Shown one piece after another: positions 61,843-64,000 of a DNA stretch of 64,000 nt; position 1 is the first letter of the stretch; every line of letters begins with the position of its first letter. The notes beneath the pieces were generated by a model. That model ran no database searches. It saw only the letters and a list, made by a program, of their open reading frames with translations, and was not told the DNA's origin. The position numbers and the translations under genes were made by a program. The stretch spans positions 62,001 to 126,000 of the forward strand of contig CANOZK010000003.1 of NCBI GenBank assembly GCA_947571775.1, read 5' to 3'. The DNA comes from an uncultured Lachnospiraceae bacterium (lineage in GTDB: Bacteria > Bacillota > Clostridia > Lachnospirales > Lachnospiraceae).

Positions 61843-64000
61843 ATGGCGGAGCAGAAGATTATGGAAACAATAAAAAGGGCCGATGCCAGAACCAAGGCAA
61901 TGGATGATTTTACAAGCCCTTCGGATTTATACGATGAGCTGATACGCAGTGTGAAAAAGTATCATCCATCTGCGGACCTTTCCATGATCCAAAAAGCGTA
62001 TGATGCGGCATACTATGCGCATGAGGGACAGAAGCGAAAGTCTGGGGAGCCGTATATTATCCATCCGTTGTGTGTGTCCATTATCCTGGCAGATTTGGAA
62101 TTGGATAAGGAGACAATCGTGGCCGGGCTGCTTCACGACGCCGTGGAAGATACCTGGATGACAACGGAGGAAGTAACCAAGGAATTTGGAGCGGAAGTAT
62201 CCCTGCTGGTAGATGGAGTGACGAAGTTGGGACAGCTATCTTATTCGGCGGACAAAGTAGAGTTGCAGGCGGAGAATCTGCGAAAGATGTTTCTGGCCAT
62301 GGCCAAGGACATCCGGGTGATCCTGATTAAGCTGGCGGACCGTCTTCACAATATGCGTACATTGCAGTATATGACCCCGGCCAAGCAGATGGAAAAAGCC
62401 AGAGAAACCATGGATATCTATGCTCCGATCGCCATGCGTCTGGGCATTTCCAAAATTAAGGTGGAGTTAGACGATCTGGCCTTAAAGTATACCAAGCCGG
62501 ATGTATATTATGATTTGGTGGAAAAGATTTCTCTGCGCAAAAGCGTCCGGGAGGAATTTATCGGCCGTATTGTGGAAGAAGTCCAACAACAGATGGAGGC
62601 TTTTCACATCGACGCGCAGGTAGACGGCCGTATCAAACATTTCTTTAGCATCTACAAAAAAATGGTGAACCAGGACAAAACCCTGGATCAGATTTACGAT
62701 CTGTTTGCCGTGCGGATTCTGGTGGAATCGGTGAAGGACTGTTACGCAGCCCTGGGGGCGATTCATGAGAAATATAAGCCCATACCGGGCCGTTTCAAGG
62801 ATTATATCGCTATGCCCAAGCCGAATATGTACCAGTCTTTGCATACAACCTTGATTGGCTTTAACGGCCAGCCTTTTGAAATCCAGATACGAACCTATGA
62901 AATGCACAAAACGGCGGAATTCGGGATTGCGGCCCACTGGAAGTACAAGGAGTCTTCCGATGGGAAGAAGTCTGTGGACAAAAGCGAGGAGGAAAAGCTG
63001 AGCTGGCTGCGCCACATCCTGGAATGGCAGAGGGATATGTCCGATAACCGGGAATTTATGAGTCTGCTGAAAAGCGATCTGGATCTGTTTACGGATAATG
63101 TTTATTGCTTTACCCCAGCGGGGGATGTCAAAACCCTTCCGGCAGGCTCCACGCCCATTGATTTTGCTTACAGCATCCACAGCGCCGTGGGGAATACCAT
63201 GGTGGGGGCAAGGGTAAACGGCAAGCTGGTTCCCCTGGAATACGTCATCAAAAACGGCGACCGAATCGAGGTTATCACTTCTCAGAATTCCCAGGGCCCT
63301 AGCCGTGACTGGCTAAAGCTGGTAAAAAGCACCCAGGCAAAAAATAAAATCAACAACTGGTTTAAGCAGGAATTAAAAGAGGACAATATCCTCAAAGGCA
63401 AGGAAATGCTTAACCAATATGCAAAAAGCAAAGGGCTTCAGCTCGGCACATACACCAAGCCGAAATATGAAGAAGTCGTGATGAAGAAATACGGTTTCCG
63501 CGATTGGGATTCTGTTCTGGCAGCTTTGGGGCATGGCGGACTCAAAGAAGGCCAGGTATTCAACAAACTGTTAGAGGCTTACAAGAAAGAAAATCCGCTC
63601 AAGCTGACAGATGAGGATGTACTGGAGGCTGTCGCCAACAGTTCCGATAAAATCCATGTACAGAAATCAAAAGCCAAAGGAGGCATTACCGTAGAAGGGG
63701 TTAACGATATGTCGGTGCGCTTTTCCAGATGCTGCGCTCCGATACCAGGGGACGAGATCGTGGGATTTATTACTCGCGGAAGGGGCATCTCTATCCATCG
63801 AACCGACTGCGTCAACATACTTAGCATGGGCGAGCTGGATCGCGCCCGTCTGGTCGAGGCAGAATGGGAAATGCCGGAAGAGCAGGCGCACGAAAAATAT
63901 TTATCCGAAATCGTGATCCATGCGGATAACCGTACTGGTCTGATTGCGGATATTTCCAAGATTTTCATGGAGCGTAAGATTGACTTGAAAACGATCAACA
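61843..64000 (+). CDS. relA: Bifunctional (p)ppGpp synthetase/hydrolase (partial, C-terminus off the window)
   Basis: The first 719 residues of a RelA/SpoT enzyme are present. The HD hydrolase domain (HEGQKRKSGEPYIIHPL, LLHDAVEDT, KLADRLHNMRT) is intact. The synthetase domain follows (FAVRILVESVKDCYAALG, MPKPNMYQSLHTTLIG), then TGS (VYCFTPAGDVKTLPAGSTPI) and the zinc-finger-like region (FSRCCAPIPGDEIVGFI). The window ends inside the ACT domain. It controls the stringent response. AGGTG precedes ATG 61843. Confidence 0.96.
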   Translation, partial: MAEQKIMETIKRADARTKAMDDFTSPSDLYDELIRSVKKYHPSADLSMIQKAYDAAYYAHEGQKRKSGEPYIIHPLCVSIILADLELDKETIVAGLLHDAVEDTWMTTEEVTKEFGAEVSLLVDGVTKLGQLSYSADKVELQAENLRKMFLAMAKDIRVILIKLADRLHNMRTLQYMTPAKQMEKARETMDIYAPIAMRLGISKIKVELDDLALKYTKPDVYYDLVEKISLRKSVREEFIGRIVEEVQQQMEAFHIDAQVDGRIKHFFSIYKKMVNQDKTLDQIYDLFAVRILVESVKDCYAALGAIHEKYKPIPGRFKDYIAMPKPNMYQSLHTTLIGFNGQPFEIQIRTYEMHKTAEFGIAAHWKYKESSDGKKSVDKSEEEKLSWLRHILEWQRDMSDNREFMSLLKSDLDLFTDNVYCFTPAGDVKTLPAGSTPIDFAYSIHSAVGNTMVGARVNGKLVPLEYVIKNGDRIEVITSQNSQGPSRDWLKLVKSTQAKNKINNWFKQELKEDNILKGKEMLNQYAKSKGLQLGTYTKPKYEEVVMKKYGFRDWDSVLAALGHGGLKEGQVFNKLLEAYKKENPLKLTDEDVLEAVANSSDKIHVQKSKAKGGITVEGVNDMSVRFSRCCAPIPGDEIVGFITRGRGISIHRTDCVNILSMGELDRARLVEAEWEMPEEQAHEKYLSEIVIHADNRTGLIADISKIFMERKIDLKTIN

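Overview
The window reads as chromosomal DNA of an anaerobic, spore-forming, flagellated Clostridia, most likely Lachnospiraceae. The lineage is inferred from gene content and order: spoIVA, a SleB-type cell-wall hydrolase, a SCIFF peptide with its radical-SAM maturase beside fused secDF, cmk-ispH-rpsA, an Rnf operon in the order C-D-G-E-A-B, and a sodium-pumping decarboxylase operon. Shine-Dalgarno sites are strong, TTG starts are common, and promoters and intrinsic terminators are canonical.

Layout. 1-3.2 kb (minus): dTDP-rhamnose genes rfbB-rfbA-rfbC followed by a polysaccharide ABC-2 permease cut by the window edge. 3.3-6.9 kb (minus): a CO dehydrogenase module cooS-cooF-FAD/NAD oxidoreductase. 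7-11 kb: a HAD phosphatase, a lipoprotein and a two-part polytopic membrane protein. 11-20 kb: spoIVA, a cell-wall-binding SleB-like hydrolase, a membrane-anchored MutS-like ATPase, tyrS and alaS. 20-21 kb: a cupin gene, a low-information accessory patch and a truncated DinJ-type antitoxin. 21-31 kb: flagellin with a sigma-28-type promoter, rpsU, cardiolipin synthase, two D,D-carboxypeptidases, a metallophosphoesterase, scpA-scpB, a phospholipase-C-like protein and a GGDEF protein.

31.3-36.5 kb holds a decarboxylase/transcarboxylase operon with two different carboxyltransferases, OadG, a biotin carrier and OadB. It is followed by a BaiN-like flavoprotein, cmk, ispH and rpsA. 41.6-46.6 kb is the Rnf operon. 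CooS/CooF would supply reduced ferredoxin, Rnf would couple ferredoxin:NAD to an ion gradient, and the OadB system is a second ion pump. 46.7-50.7 kb: a two-component system, a DUF218 protein and a CorC/HlyC-type protein. 51-55.3 kb: two large secreted or surface proteins. 55.3-61.3 kb: TIGR04086 protein, SCIFF, its maturase, secDF and recJ. 61.3-64 kb: a compact type I toxin-antitoxin locus and relA/spoT, cut by the window end.

The most notable observations are as follows. (1) A 28-residue hydrophobic peptide gene at 61492-61578 faces a predicted ~70-nt antisense RNA; the two share a bidirectional terminator and two direct repeats, which is the layout of the Fst/par family. (2) A run of nine G at the signal-peptide junction of the 51.2-kb surface protein puts it out of frame, as expected of a phase-variable gene. 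(3) A perfect 15-bp bidirectional terminator lies inside the coding ends of two convergent genes, so both proteins end in KDLED. No tRNA, rRNA, CRISPR array or intact insertion sequence was seen.
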